Origin: Rebecca billardiae RCC1528
Lineage: Eukaryota; Haptophyta
NCBI GenBank assembly: GCA_965240325.2
Contig: OZ251246.1
Coordinates: forward strand, 744,001-808,000
Direction of reading: 5' to 3'
Length of the DNA: 64,000 nucleotides
Positions 11,648 to 21,518 of the stretch are shown piece by piece. Position 1 is the stretch's first letter. Each line of letters begins with the position of its first letter. Under the pieces are notes generated by a model. It made no database searches and was not told where the DNA came from. It was given only the letters and a program-made list of their open reading frames with translations. The position numbers were made by a program, and so were the translations under genes.

Positions 11648-12323
11648 CGAGCTCAGACGAGCGTGCGGCTTTGCTAGCGGATGAGGAATGTGGGCGCACC
11701 GACGATCGTCACGGAGGACGCGGCAAATGTATGCAGCGATGCTCGCCCGCGCGCCGCGGTCTCGACTTCGGGACACGTGCGTGGACAAGCGCGCAGACAA
11801 GCCTGTGATGCGTCGTCACCGTGCGGCATCGGGTGAGTTCCGCCGCTCCGGACAGTCGCGACCGGACTGGTCGCCGAGCGCGCGCTCCCACCGCGTTCGA
11901 CGTCACTTCGGTAGTATTATTATTAGTAAGCTAGCAGACTAAGTACTAGCTACGACGGTTGCCAGGCAGGTTCAAGTTATGATTCAAGTACCGCCAGGTC
12001 CAGAGTGACTCCTGGTACTACGAGCGTGTCCATCACGAAATCCGATCGGCGCGGGAGATCGACTCGACGACTCGGCACTCAGCATCGACTCGTCATCACC
12101 CGATGATCACGTTAGTCGTTACCCGATGGCGATGTGACTCGCATGAGACTCGCGCGGTCCGCCGCGCCGGTCACGCTCACAGCAGTGTCGGCATCAGTCG
12201 ACAGCGTCACTCACAGCAGCCAGCACTCGGGGCCGCGAGCGGCAGGCATCCACCCGCGCTGGCACCGCGGCCACGCTCTCGGCGCCGCGGCCTCCGACTG
12301 CCCTCAGGCAGTCGGCCCCGCGC
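11648..12323. other. intergenic, no gene seen
   Basis: This stretch holds the upstream region of ARM-BTB copy A and the 3' flank of the TLDc gene. GC content is lower than in the genes. Open frames here are short and lack recognisable domains. No RNA gene or repeat was recognised. Confidence 0.5.
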
Positions 12324-15233
12324 TCAGACGAACGCCCAGATCTCCACCTTGAGCACCTCGAACTCGGGCTCTGCCGCGAGGCACTGGTTGGAGCCGAACG
12401 TGTCTGAGGGGCCGCTGCTGCCGCGCTCGAACGCGTCGTCGAGGCGGAGGGCGAAGTGCGGGCCCGAGCCGAAGGCGAGGCTGGTCGGCTCGGCGAGCAG
12501 GAAGAAGGAGTTGGCGCGCGACCAGCGGTGCACGCGGAACTCCGGGTGCACCTGGAAGACGCACGACTCGCCCGTGCCGTGGTAGTGTCCATCCAGGCTC
12601 GGCTCGACGGACGAGAACGCGCCGAACACGAAGCCCGACGCGTCGCGCACGAGCAGGATGAAGGGCCCGCAGCCGCGCGCGCGGTCGTACGCCGTGTGCA
12701 GCGAGCAGCCATGCTGCTCGGTCGAGTAGAGCAGCATCCAGTCCTTGATCCCCAGCCGGCGCGGCAGCACCTCGCGGCAGAGCCGGCGCAGACTTGGTCC
12801 GAGCACGAGGGCGGGCGGGTCGCACGTCGAGTCGAAGAGGCGCGGCGTCCAGCGCTCAGAGACGGCGCGGACGATCTGCGGCAGGGAGAGCCCGGCGAGC
12901 GAGGACGCGCTGAAGCCGCCGCCGGCGCAGCAGCCGTCGCCCACGTGCTGCGGCGGGCGGAGCGCCGCGCTCACGTGCCCCAGCACTGGCTCCTCCGGCA
13001 GAAGTCCCTCTGTGTCCTCCGTCACACGGAGCGGGTCCAGCCCGCGCGGGTCGCAGCCGGCGAGCTCGAAGGAGGAGGAGGAGCCGACGCGCGCGGCGGG
13101 CGGGCGCGCCTTGCGCGGCGGCGTGGCCGAGCGGCGCTGCGGCGTGCCGCCGCGCGCGGGCTGCTGCTGCGCGGACGGCGGCGTCGCGCCGCCCGCGCCC
13201 GCGCACGCCCGCCCCCATGGGTTGGGTGAATTCCGACCACCGCCGCCGCCGCCGCGCCTGGCCATCAGCTGGCCTTCGCCGCAGCCGGCGGCGGCGGCGG
13301 TGGCGCTGCCGCCGCCGCCACCGCCCGCGGGGGCGCCGCCGCCGCCGCCGCCACCGCCATCGCCCTCGGCGCCGCCGCCGTCGCCGCCCGCGCCCACGTG
13401 CGCCGCGCCGCCGCCGCCGCCGCCGCCGCCGCTCCCGCCGCCACTCGCCGCACCGCCCTCCTCGTCCGCGGCCGCGCGCCTCGCAGCCTCCTGCTCGTGC
13501 GCCGCCCACGAGTTCTTCTTGCGCGCCCTGCGCGTGTGCAGGTTGCGGCGCGCGGTGCCCTCCAGCAGGCGCAGCAGCCGCATCAGCCATCGCAGCGTGT
13601 GCCGCGCGCGCGCAGTCGTGCGCCGGCGCTGCGAAGCGGCGGGCGACGGCGGCGCGGCCACCGCGCCGCCCGGCCCCGGCGCGAGGAGAGGAGCAGAGTC
13701 CGCCGCCTCCGGGTCGCGGAACAAGAGCTCGGAGGCGTGCTCTCGCGCGCTCGCGAGCGCGGGCCGCAGCCCGCCGGCCGTCACGTACGAGCGCCGCGCG
13801 ACCACGGCGAGTGTGAGGCCGCACAGGCAGAGCTCACACGTCCACAGCAGCGCGCGCCAGCCGTTCGCGCCGCCGCTCTGCAGCCGACTGTTCATCAGGT
13901 GCGCACCCAGACGGTCGCCCGCGAGCGCCGAGTTGCCGAACAGGGCGAGCGAGCCGGGGGCGATGACGAGCTTGCCCGCGCCGACGTCCGAGCCCGGCCT
14001 GCGCGAGGCGGGGAGCGGGGTCTCCGCCGCGGAGGCGAGGGCGGCGGCGTGAGACGCAGCAGCCCCTGCGACGCGCGCGCCCAGGGCCCAGGCAGCCGCG
14101 GCGGCGCCGCCGCCCTGCTCCGCGCCTGCGGGCGGAGCGCCGCCGCCGTCGCCGTCGCCGCCATCCGGCGCGCCCCGCGGGTCGCCCGAGCCGCCCGCGC
14201 GCGCGGAGGGCTCGGCGCCGCCCGGCCCGTCCGCCGCCTCGCCGAAGCCCGACATGTCCGCCTCGCCCTCGGTCGGGCCCGCCGCCTGTTGACCGTCGCT
14301 CGCGCCCGCCGCCTCCGGCCCGGCCTCGGTCAGGCCCGCAGCCTCCGGCGCGGAGAATGGCGCGCCCACGGCGGGCGGCGCGTCGGCCGCGCCGCCGCCG
14401 TCCGCCGCGCCCGCGGTGGGGCGCTCGCCCGCCTCGCCGCCGGGCTGCTCGCCGCCCTCCGCGCCCGGACCGAGCAGCTCTTTGCGCTGCGGCCGGCCCT
14501 GAGTGTCCGGTGCCGACGCGCCGCCGGCACCGGGCAGCTCGGCTGCGGCGCGCGCGCGCTCCTGTGGCGCCAGGACGGGAGCGCTGCGGGCCGCCCGCTC
14601 GTCCGCCTCCGCGGGTGGGGTGGCCGACACCGGCAGCGCGGTTGGTACGGCGGGCTCGGCCGCGCCAACGCCGCCGAAGCCGTCGCTGCCGTCGCGCTGC
14701 GCTGGCGCACGGCTGGGCGCGGAGTCTGCGCCGCTCACACCGCCGCCGCCGCCGCCGAAGCCGTCGCTGAAGCCGCCGTCCCGCGGCGTTGGCGCGTCCG
14801 TCGGGAGGGCGTCGAGCCGCGCCGGCGCAGCGAACGGATCCACGCGCTCGGTCGCGTCCGCCGCGGCCACGCCGGCGCCGCCCAGCGGTGTGCGCGCCGC
14901 CGCCACCCCGCTGCCGGCGGCACCCAGGGCAGTCGCGGCGTCGTGCGTCGCGGGAGACTGAGCGAGGGCTGCGTACGTCGATTCTGGCGCGCTGGACGCC
15001 AGCCCAGACAGCTCGGGCGCTGCGCTCCTCCCCGCGCCCGACAGCGCGCCCACGATCGATTGGCTGCCGTCGGGAGCCGCGCCGCCGAGCGCGCGAGCCA
15101 TCGCGACGTGATGCGCGCCGACTGGCTCGGCGGCGCGCACGGGCTCGAACGGCGCTGGCGCGCCGTCGTTCGCGCGCATGGCGCGCGGGAGCAGCGCGAC
15201 CGCCGCGAGCACCACCGGCAGGCCTCGGCGCAT
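12324..15233 (-). CDS. single-pass membrane protein with C-terminal TLDc domain
   Basis: A 969-residue protein whose last ~170 residues are a TLDc domain (OXR1/NCOA7 family). Landmarks are LGIKDWMLLYSTEQHGCSL, GPFILLVRDASGFVFGAF, the GESCVFQ(V) strand and a closing FEVLKVEIWAF. In animals TLDc proteins bind the V-ATPase and protect against oxidative stress. The start at 15233 is preferred because it gives a good signal peptide (MRRGLPVVLAAVALLPRA). A long Ala/Gly/Pro/Glu-rich region with repeated DGFGG-like units follows. One membrane span lies near residues 457-480 (RALLWTCELCLCGLTLAVVA), then a basic and Gly-rich linker to TLDc. The layout predicts a type I protein with a disordered luminal or outer part and cytosolic TLDc. 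The frame is open further upstream, so an earlier start is possible. It is divergent from the RhoGEF gene. Confidence 0.82.
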   Translation of the reverse strand: MRRGLPVVLAAVALLPRAMRANDGAPAPFEPVRAAEPVGAHHVAMARALGGAAPDGSQSIVGALSGAGRSAAPELSGLASSAPESTYAALAQSPATHDAATALGAAGSGVAAARTPLGGAGVAAADATERVDPFAAPARLDALPTDAPTPRDGGFSDGFGGGGGGVSGADSAPSRAPAQRDGSDGFGGVGAAEPAVPTALPVSATPPAEADERAARSAPVLAPQERARAAAELPGAGGASAPDTQGRPQRKELLGPGAEGGEQPGGEAGERPTAGAADGGGAADAPPAVGAPFSAPEAAGLTEAGPEAAGASDGQQAAGPTEGEADMSGFGEAADGPGGAEPSARAGGSGDPRGAPDGGDGDGGGAPPAGAEQGGGAAAAAWALGARVAGAAASHAAALASAAETPLPASRRPGSDVGAGKLVIAPGSLALFGNSALAGDRLGAHLMNSRLQSGGANGWRALLWTCELCLCGLTLAVVARRSYVTAGGLRPALASAREHASELLFRDPEAADSAPLLAPGPGGAVAAPPSPAASQRRRTTARARHTLRWLMRLLRLLEGTARRNLHTRRARKKNSWAAHEQEAARRAAADEEGGAASGGGSGGGGGGGGAAHVGAGGDGGGAEGDGGGGGGGGAPAGGGGGGSATAAAAGCGEGQLMARRGGGGGGRNSPNPWGRACAGAGGATPPSAQQQPARGGTPQRRSATPPRKARPPAARVGSSSSFELAGCDPRGLDPLRVTEDTEGLLPEEPVLGHVSAALRPPQHVGDGCCAGGGFSASSLAGLSLPQIVRAVSERWTPRLFDSTCDPPALVLGPSLRRLCREVLPRRLGIKDWMLLYSTEQHGCSLHTAYDRARGCGPFILLVRDASGFVFGAFSSVEPSLDGHYHGTGESCVFQVHPEFRVHRWSRANSFFLLAEPTSLAFGSGPHFALRLDDAFERGSSGPSDTFGSNQCLAAEPEFEVLKVEIWAFV

Positions 15234-15410
15234 GCCGACGGCCTCGCCCGGAGCCGCGTGCGGCGCGCGGATCCCAACCCGTCCTTGGTCCTCAGCGCCT
15301 CGCCCGCTTTGCACGCCCACTGATGACGATGGCGGCCCGAGCTCGTCGGAAGTCTTTTGGCGGACGGAGGAACTGAGCACCCGCCGCACCGTCACGCACG
15401 CGGCGGCGGG
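15234..15410. promoter_or_regulatory. short divergent upstream region, TLDc / RhoGEF-FYVE pair
   Basis: The two start codons are 177 bases apart (123 if the upstream ATG of the RhoGEF gene is used). Both genes encode membrane-associated regulators. Co-expression from a bidirectional promoter is inferred from spacing only. Confidence 0.45.
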
Positions 15411-18150
15411 ATGGAGGCGCTGGCGAACGCGGCCGAGTCGGCGGGGCTGCTGGGCGCGGCGCACCGCGCGAAGGCGCTGCTCAGCACCGCGGCCGCGCGC
15501 TTCACGCCAGAGCCTGCCGCCGCCGCCGCCGAGGCCCACGCCGCCATTGCTGTGCAGCGCGCCGCGCGCGCGTGGCTGCGCCGCAAGGCGCGCGAGCGAG
15601 GCGCGCGCGCGCGCGCGGCGGAGGAGTCGGCGGCGCTGTCGCTGCTCCGCTCGGAGCGCACGTACGTGCGCACCCTCGCCGCGCTGCAGCAGACCTACCT
15701 CCTGCCGCTCGACGGCGTCCTCTCGCCCCCGCTGCACCGGGCGCTCTTTTCGCGCGTCGGCGGCGTCGTGCGCGCGCACAGCGCGCTCGTGGCGGCGCTC
15801 GAGGAGATCGAGGTGGCGCACGTGCTCGACGCGAGCCCCGAGGCGCAGTCACTCGCGCTGCTCGGCGCGCTCGACGCCGGCGTCGACCTCGGCGCGTACG
15901 AGCGCTACGCCCACCACTTTGGCGCGCGCGCGCTCGGGGCGCTCTGCTGTGCTCTCGAGAGCGAGCCTCAGCTGAGCGCGGCGGTGCGCGAGTGCGCGGC
16001 GGGAGACGACGGGGCGTCGGCGCCCGCGCTCGCGCAGCTCCTCGCCGCGCCGCTCGAGCGCCCGGCCACGCTCGCGCGGTACGTTGAGCGCGTGCGCGCG
16101 GCTGCGGCGATGCGCGCGTCGCCTTGGGCACCCGACGCGGCGGCGCGTCAGCCGGGCGCGGCGGTGCAGGCGGTGGTCGCGCGCGGCGCGGCGCTCGGGG
16201 CGCGGCTGCGCGGCGCCGCCGACCGCATCGCCGCCGCGCTCGCGTACTACGAGCGCTGCGCCGCCGTGAACGCCGCCGCCATGCGCTTTCGCGCCGACCC
16301 GTCGGCCGGCTGGCTGCTCCGGTCGAGCGAGTGGGCGCTGGAGGCCGGACCGCCGTGGCTGGCCGGGCCCGCCGCCGCCGCGCTGGCGCAGGGCGGCGAG
16401 GGCGGGCGGCTCGGCGGCGCGGGCGCGTCGGCGCGCGAGGCGGAGCCGCCCGCGCGCGCCGCCGCCGCCGCGACCTCGGCCGCCGCGGCCGCGCCCGCCG
16501 CCGGCGCGGCCGCCGCGCCGCGCGCCGCGCCGCGCGATGGCGAGCGCGCGCCGCCTGCGCTGGCAGTAGTGGCGCTCCGGCCGCACGCGAGCGCGGAGGA
16601 GCGCGCGCAGGCGGACGCGCCCGGCGGCGCGGAGCCCGACGCGGGCCAGCCCGCGCGCGCCGAGCCGCGCGCGCACCCGCCGCCGCCGCCGCCGATGCTG
16701 ACTCGGCTCGGCGCGGCGCGCGCGCGCGAGCGCGCGCTGTGCGCGCACGGCTGGGTGGCGGCTCGGTCCAAGCTGAGCCGGCACCGCCGTTACTTCCTGC
16801 TCTTCTCCGACGTGCTGCTGACGGCGGAGGAGGACAGGGGCGCGGCGCGCGCGCAGCAGCGCGCGGCGGCGGCGGCGCACGCCGGCGCTGACGCCGACGG
16901 CTGGGCCGCTGTCTGGGCGTCAGCGTCGGCGGCGCTCGCGGGCGTTGGCGGCGGCGGCGGCGGCGGCGGCGGCGCTGGTCTGCTCAAGCTTCGAAAAACG
17001 TTCGATGTCGCTGAGCTCTCGTTGCGCGTGCCCCCGCCCAGCGGCGGCGGCGGCGAGGCCCCGGATCCTGCTCTGCACCCGCCGCAGCCGCAGCCGCAGC
17101 AGCACGTGCTCGAGCTGCTGGGCACAGTCACGGCTCTGCCACCAGGGCAGCTGCTGCTCCGGGGCGGCGCCGAGAGCGGGGCGGCCTGCGGCGAGGCGGG
17201 CGCGGCGGGCGGGCCCACGGGCGAGGACGAGCCAACGCAGCCGCACGGCTCGTCCGCCACCGCGCCGCCGCAGCCGCCGCAGGGCGAGGAGAGTGCCCCC
17301 GAGAAGACCGTTACGAAGACGGTTACGCTCTTCTTCCCGACAGCCGCCGAGCGCGGACAGTGGGCGCGCGCGCTGACGGACGCCATCCTGGCGCGGGTCG
17401 GCGGGCCCGAGGCGAGGGCGGTGCGCGAGGCGGTGCGCCGGCTGAGCGCGCACGGCGCCGAGCGCGCGGATCAGCCCGGCGCGCCTATCCACCCGCCCGC
17501 CGCCGCCGCCCTGCCGCCGGCGGAAGCAGCGGAGGCCGCTCAGTCAGAGCCCGCCTCGGCCGCGTGGCCTCCGGCAGTGCCGCCGCCACTGCCCACCGCC
17601 CGCGAGCTGTGCGTCGGGTACGGCGTGGAGCACGGGCTGGTGCACGGCACCGCGCACGCGGCCGCGCGCGCGGGCGACTGCGCCGCGCTGCTCCGGCTGG
17701 CGAGTGCGATGGCGGGCGGCGCGGCGGGCGGCGGCCACCGCTCAGCCGAGCCCACCCCACCCGCCTCCCCGGCAGGCGGGCGCGCGCGGTACGGCGCGCT
17801 GCGCGCATCGGCTGACAGCGCGTCCGCGAGCCTCGGTGCGTGCGCGGATGGCGGCCTGGCCGAGCCGCCGCGCGCCGGCGGCGCGCAGCAGCCCGCTGCG
17901 GGCGCGGCGCCTTTCAGCCTCCCGTGGCAGCGCGCGCGGCACGCGGGCGCGTCCGCGTCTGAGGGCAGAGGCGCGTGCGACGGCAGCGGTGCGCGGCGCT
18001 CGCGCGCGCACTCGCTCAAGCTGCCGCTTGGCCTTGGCGCCCTCGGCGGCGGCGGCGGCGGCGGAGGCAGAAGCGCGCCGAGCCCGAGCGCACTCCGTCG
18101 GTGCGGGAGCGGCACTGAGAGCGTCGCGTCGACGGACGCGAGCGGCGGCA

Positions 18151-18239
<89 letters not shown>

Positions 18240-21200
18240 CCAGGCGACGGCCCAGGCGGCGGCCCAGGCGGCGGCGTGGCTTCGCCGATCACCCCGCCCG
18301 CCCGCACCGGCGCCGGCTCGGCGCTCGCCCTGCGCCACGCCGCGCAGCTCGCGCACGAGGCCGCGGCCACCGCCGAGTGCGCCCCCAGCACGCCCGTCGA
18401 GAGCCTTCTGGGCTCGCGCGTGCTAATGGCCGCGGACTCGCCACCGCGCCGGCGCGGCGCTGCGCAGCGTCGCGGCGCGGCCACGACGGCGGATGATGAG
18501 ATGCTGCCGGCCGAGGCGGGCGTCACGCTGGCTGTCCCGCCGACCGGCTCGCAGCCTCGGCCCGGGGGAGGCCCGCGTGGGCACGAGCGCTCGCCCGCCG
18601 ACGCGCTTGGCGGTGCCGGCGCGGCGGCGGCGGCGGCAGGCCAGGCGGCGGCGGCGGAGCTAGCCCACGCGGCGGCGGCTTCCGACCGCTCGGCGGCGCG
18701 GGCAGCGCACCTCGGCGCGCCCGACGACGACGACGCCGGGGCGGAGGGGCTGTGGCGGCCGCCGAGCGCCGACGGCGCCGCCGGTGCGCCGAGCGCGCTC
18801 GCGGCCGGCCTCGACTTCGCCCGTGCCACGCCGCTGCACGTGGCTGCGTGGGCAGGCGAGCTCGGCGCCGTGCAGCTGCTGCTGCAGCCGCCACTCGAAG
18901 CGGACGTGCACGCGGCTGACGCGCTCGGCCTCGGCCCTCTGCACCTCGCCGCGGCGGCGGGGCACGCCGACGTCGTCAGCACGCTCCTGGCCGCGCGCGC
19001 CGACGCGCGCGGCCGCGTGCGCGCGGCCGCGCTACCCCGGCTGCACCCGCCGTCGATGCCGCCGTCGGCGCGCGCGACGGCCGCGGGGCCGGCGGCGGCG
19101 CGCGGCGGCGGGCGCGGCGGCCTCGCGCCCGTCTCCCCGCTGGCGCTGGCCGTGGAGGGCGGGCACGTGGACGTGGCGCGGCTGCTGCTGCGCGCGGGCG
19201 CGGCGCCGGACGCACCTCTGCACCGTGAGGACGAGCGCACGCCGCTGCTGATGGCGGCGCGCGCGGCCGACGCGGAGGCCGTGGACGCTCTGTTGCACGC
19301 GGGCGCGCGCGCGGGCGGCGGGCGGGGCTGGGGCCGCCCAAGCCCAAGAGAGGCGCGCTCGCCCTTGGGCGGGCGCGCGGGCGAGGAGACGGCGCTGCAC
19401 GCGCTGCTGCGCGGCGCCGCGGACGGCTCGGCGCCTCTGCCGGAGGCGCGCGCGTGCGCGCAGCTGCTGCTGGAGCAAGGCGCGTGCGCCAACGCGCCCG
19501 ACATCAACGGTGCGTGGGCGCGCGGGCGCCGCGGCGCGCGGCGCTGTGCTGAGCTGGGCGCCGAGGGCACCGGGCGGCGTGGCTCGCGCGCGGCGCGGGC
19601 TGCCGGCCGGCGCGCGACAGCGCGCGCGCGCGCGCGGCGGTTGGGCCGTTACGCGGCCGTTACGCGCGGGCACGGCGGAGGCGGTTGGGCCGGCCCCGGG
19701 CCCTTCGGGCGCGCGCCCACGGGCTGCGCGCGCAGCCCCCTGCGCCCCGGCGCCGCCGCCGCCTCCGCCGTGCCCGCGCGTGACGGCCGTGCGTGCCTGC
19801 CAGCGCGCTGTCACGGCGCTGTAACGGCCGCGTAACCGCCGGTGGCCTCCCGTGCGCGCGCGCAGGCCTGAGCCCTCTGCATCTGCTCGCGGCCGCGCTC
19901 TATGACAGCAGCCTCGACCAATCAGAGCTCGAGGACCTGGCCGCGCTGGCGCACACGCTCTGCCGGTGCGTGCGCGCGCGCGTGCGTGCGCAGCGGAGCG
20001 GGCTCCCCGCGAGCCGCCCAGCAGCGCGCGCGCGCGCCGGCGCACGCACCGGCCGGCACGCGCGGCTCACGCGCGCGGCCGCTGTGGGGCTTGCGCGGCG
20101 GCGCGCGCGCAGCTACGGCGCGCGCACCCTGATCCAGTCGCACGTGCAGCCAGTCACGCGAGTGCTGCTCGCGCACGCGCGCGTGGCGGCGGCGGCGGCG
20201 GCGGCAGAGGTGCGAAGTGCGCCCGGGCCCTCTCTCCCCTGCCGCGGCGCGCGGCGCGCGGCGCGCGGCCCGGCGCGCGGCGCGGCGCGTGGCGCGGTGG
20301 CGCCTGGCGTGGCGCCTGCTGCCGCCTGCTCACAACGCCGCGCCCCGCGCCGCGCTCGCCTCGCCCCCTGCCGGCCCTGCGTGCGCTCGTGTGCCGGCGA
20401 ATCCCTCTTGTACTCCTTCCCTTGAAACCATGTTCTCTTTGAAATATATGATATATATGATGATTGCGCGCGTCTTTTTTTTGGTGCAGGCCGCGTTTGC
20501 GCAGGCGGCGCACGTGCCGCGGCTGGCCAGCCCGACGCTGCTGCCGCCGGCGGTGGCGGCGCTGACGCGGCTGGGCTGGCAGCCGGACAGCGAGGCGCGC
20601 GCGTGCGCCGCGTGCGCCGCGCCCTTCACCGACGCCGTCCGCCGGCACCACTGCCGGCTCAGCGGCCGCGTGGTCTGCGCGCGCTGCTCAACCAAGCGCG
20701 CCGCCCTTGGCTGGGTGGAGGGGGGGCGACCGTGCAGGGTGGCGGACCACTGCTACGCGGCGCTGTGCGCCGCCGAGGCTGCGTTCGGGGGCGCGCCCGA
20801 CGCGCGGCGGGCGCAGGGCGCGGCAGCGGGCGCGGCGCAGCCAGCCGCGCAGCCATCGGCCGCCGCCGAGCCCGCCGCCGCCGCGGCCGCAGGGCCCTCC
20901 TCCCACCGGCCCCCGCTGGCCGGCGCCGGGCCGGTCGGCGCGACCGCCGCGCGGCAGCCGCCGCCGCAGCACGCCGCCGCCGCGGCCTCCGCGGGCTCGG
21001 CCGCCGCGGACGCGAAGAGCGGGCTGCAGGAGCGCGGCCGGCAGCTCGAGCACCTCGCCGACCGCACCGCCGCCATGCACAGCGAGGCGGAGGCGCTGTA
21101 CCACTACGCTCGGAGGGTTCGACTCGAGAGCGAGGCGCGCGCCGGCGGCGCGGCCGGCGCGGCCAAGCAGGCGGGCGCGCGGCGGGGCGGGGCTGGGGGC

Positions 21201-21269
21201 CGGCCGGGTGGCGACGGGAGCGCCGCCGGCAGCGACGGCAGCAGCGCCGGCCGTTGGCCTTTCGGCTGA
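15411..21269 (+). CDS. DH-PH-ankyrin-FYVE protein with R-SNARE-like tail
   Basis: Exons 15411-19509, 19866-19965, 20113-20209 and 20490-21269 join in phase to 1691 residues. An in-frame ATG at 15357 would add 18 residues. Residues ~45-60 hold an IQ-like motif (VQRAARAWLRRK). Residues ~73-300 are a Dbl-homology RhoGEF domain opening with LLRSERTYVRTLAALQQTYL. Residues ~430-660 are a PH domain split by a low-complexity insert (HRRYFLLFSDVLL ... VTLFFPTAAERGQWARAL). After a ~30-residue polyglycine tract come ankyrin repeats (~1139-1400; TPLHVAAWAGELGAVQLLL), and exon 2 completes one with SPLHLLAAAL. Exon 4 encodes a FYVE finger (CAACAAPFT, RRHHCRLSGRVVCARC). Residues ~1610-1648 (LQERGRQLEHLADRTAAMHS) resemble the tomosyn/VAMP R-SNARE half-motif, including the zero-layer Arg. 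It probably activates a Rho-type GTPase on PI3P endomembranes; this is inferred. Confidence 0.83.
19650..19795 (+). repeat. long imperfect inverted repeat inside an intron
   Basis: Within the 356-nt first intron of the RhoGEF gene, GGCCGTTACGCGCGGGCAC plus the following GGCGGAGGCGG is mirrored about 100 bases later with a single mismatch over ~30 bases. Further GCGGCCGTTAC blocks extend the pairing. A strong RNA hairpin is expected. Confidence 0.7.
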
Positions 21270-21518
21270 GCGCCTCACTTTGGCCGCCGCTGCTGGCCGC
21301 CGCCAGTGAGTGACTGCGGCCAGACACATAAGTGGATCGTTCCGGCTGTAGCGGCCCGTCCGGTCCGGGGGCGTTCGAGGCGGAGTTCCGACGACAGTAT
21401 TTGCGCGCGCTGCCGCGCTCGACCGCTCGTCCTCACAACCTGAACACCGCAGTGGCGCCGCGCACGGTGCGCCCGCCGTCCGCAGCCGCTAGCAAAGCCG
21501 CACGCTCGTCTGAGCTCG

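Noticed and set aside
13398-15323. 641-codon plus-strand frame opposite the TLDc gene
   Set aside because: Low-complexity Arg/Ala shadow; the minus strand has a signal peptide, membrane span and TLDc domain.
17540-19570. 676-codon minus-strand frame opposite the RhoGEF gene
   Set aside because: Ser/Pro/Ala shadow of codons that form ankyrin repeats on the plus strand.
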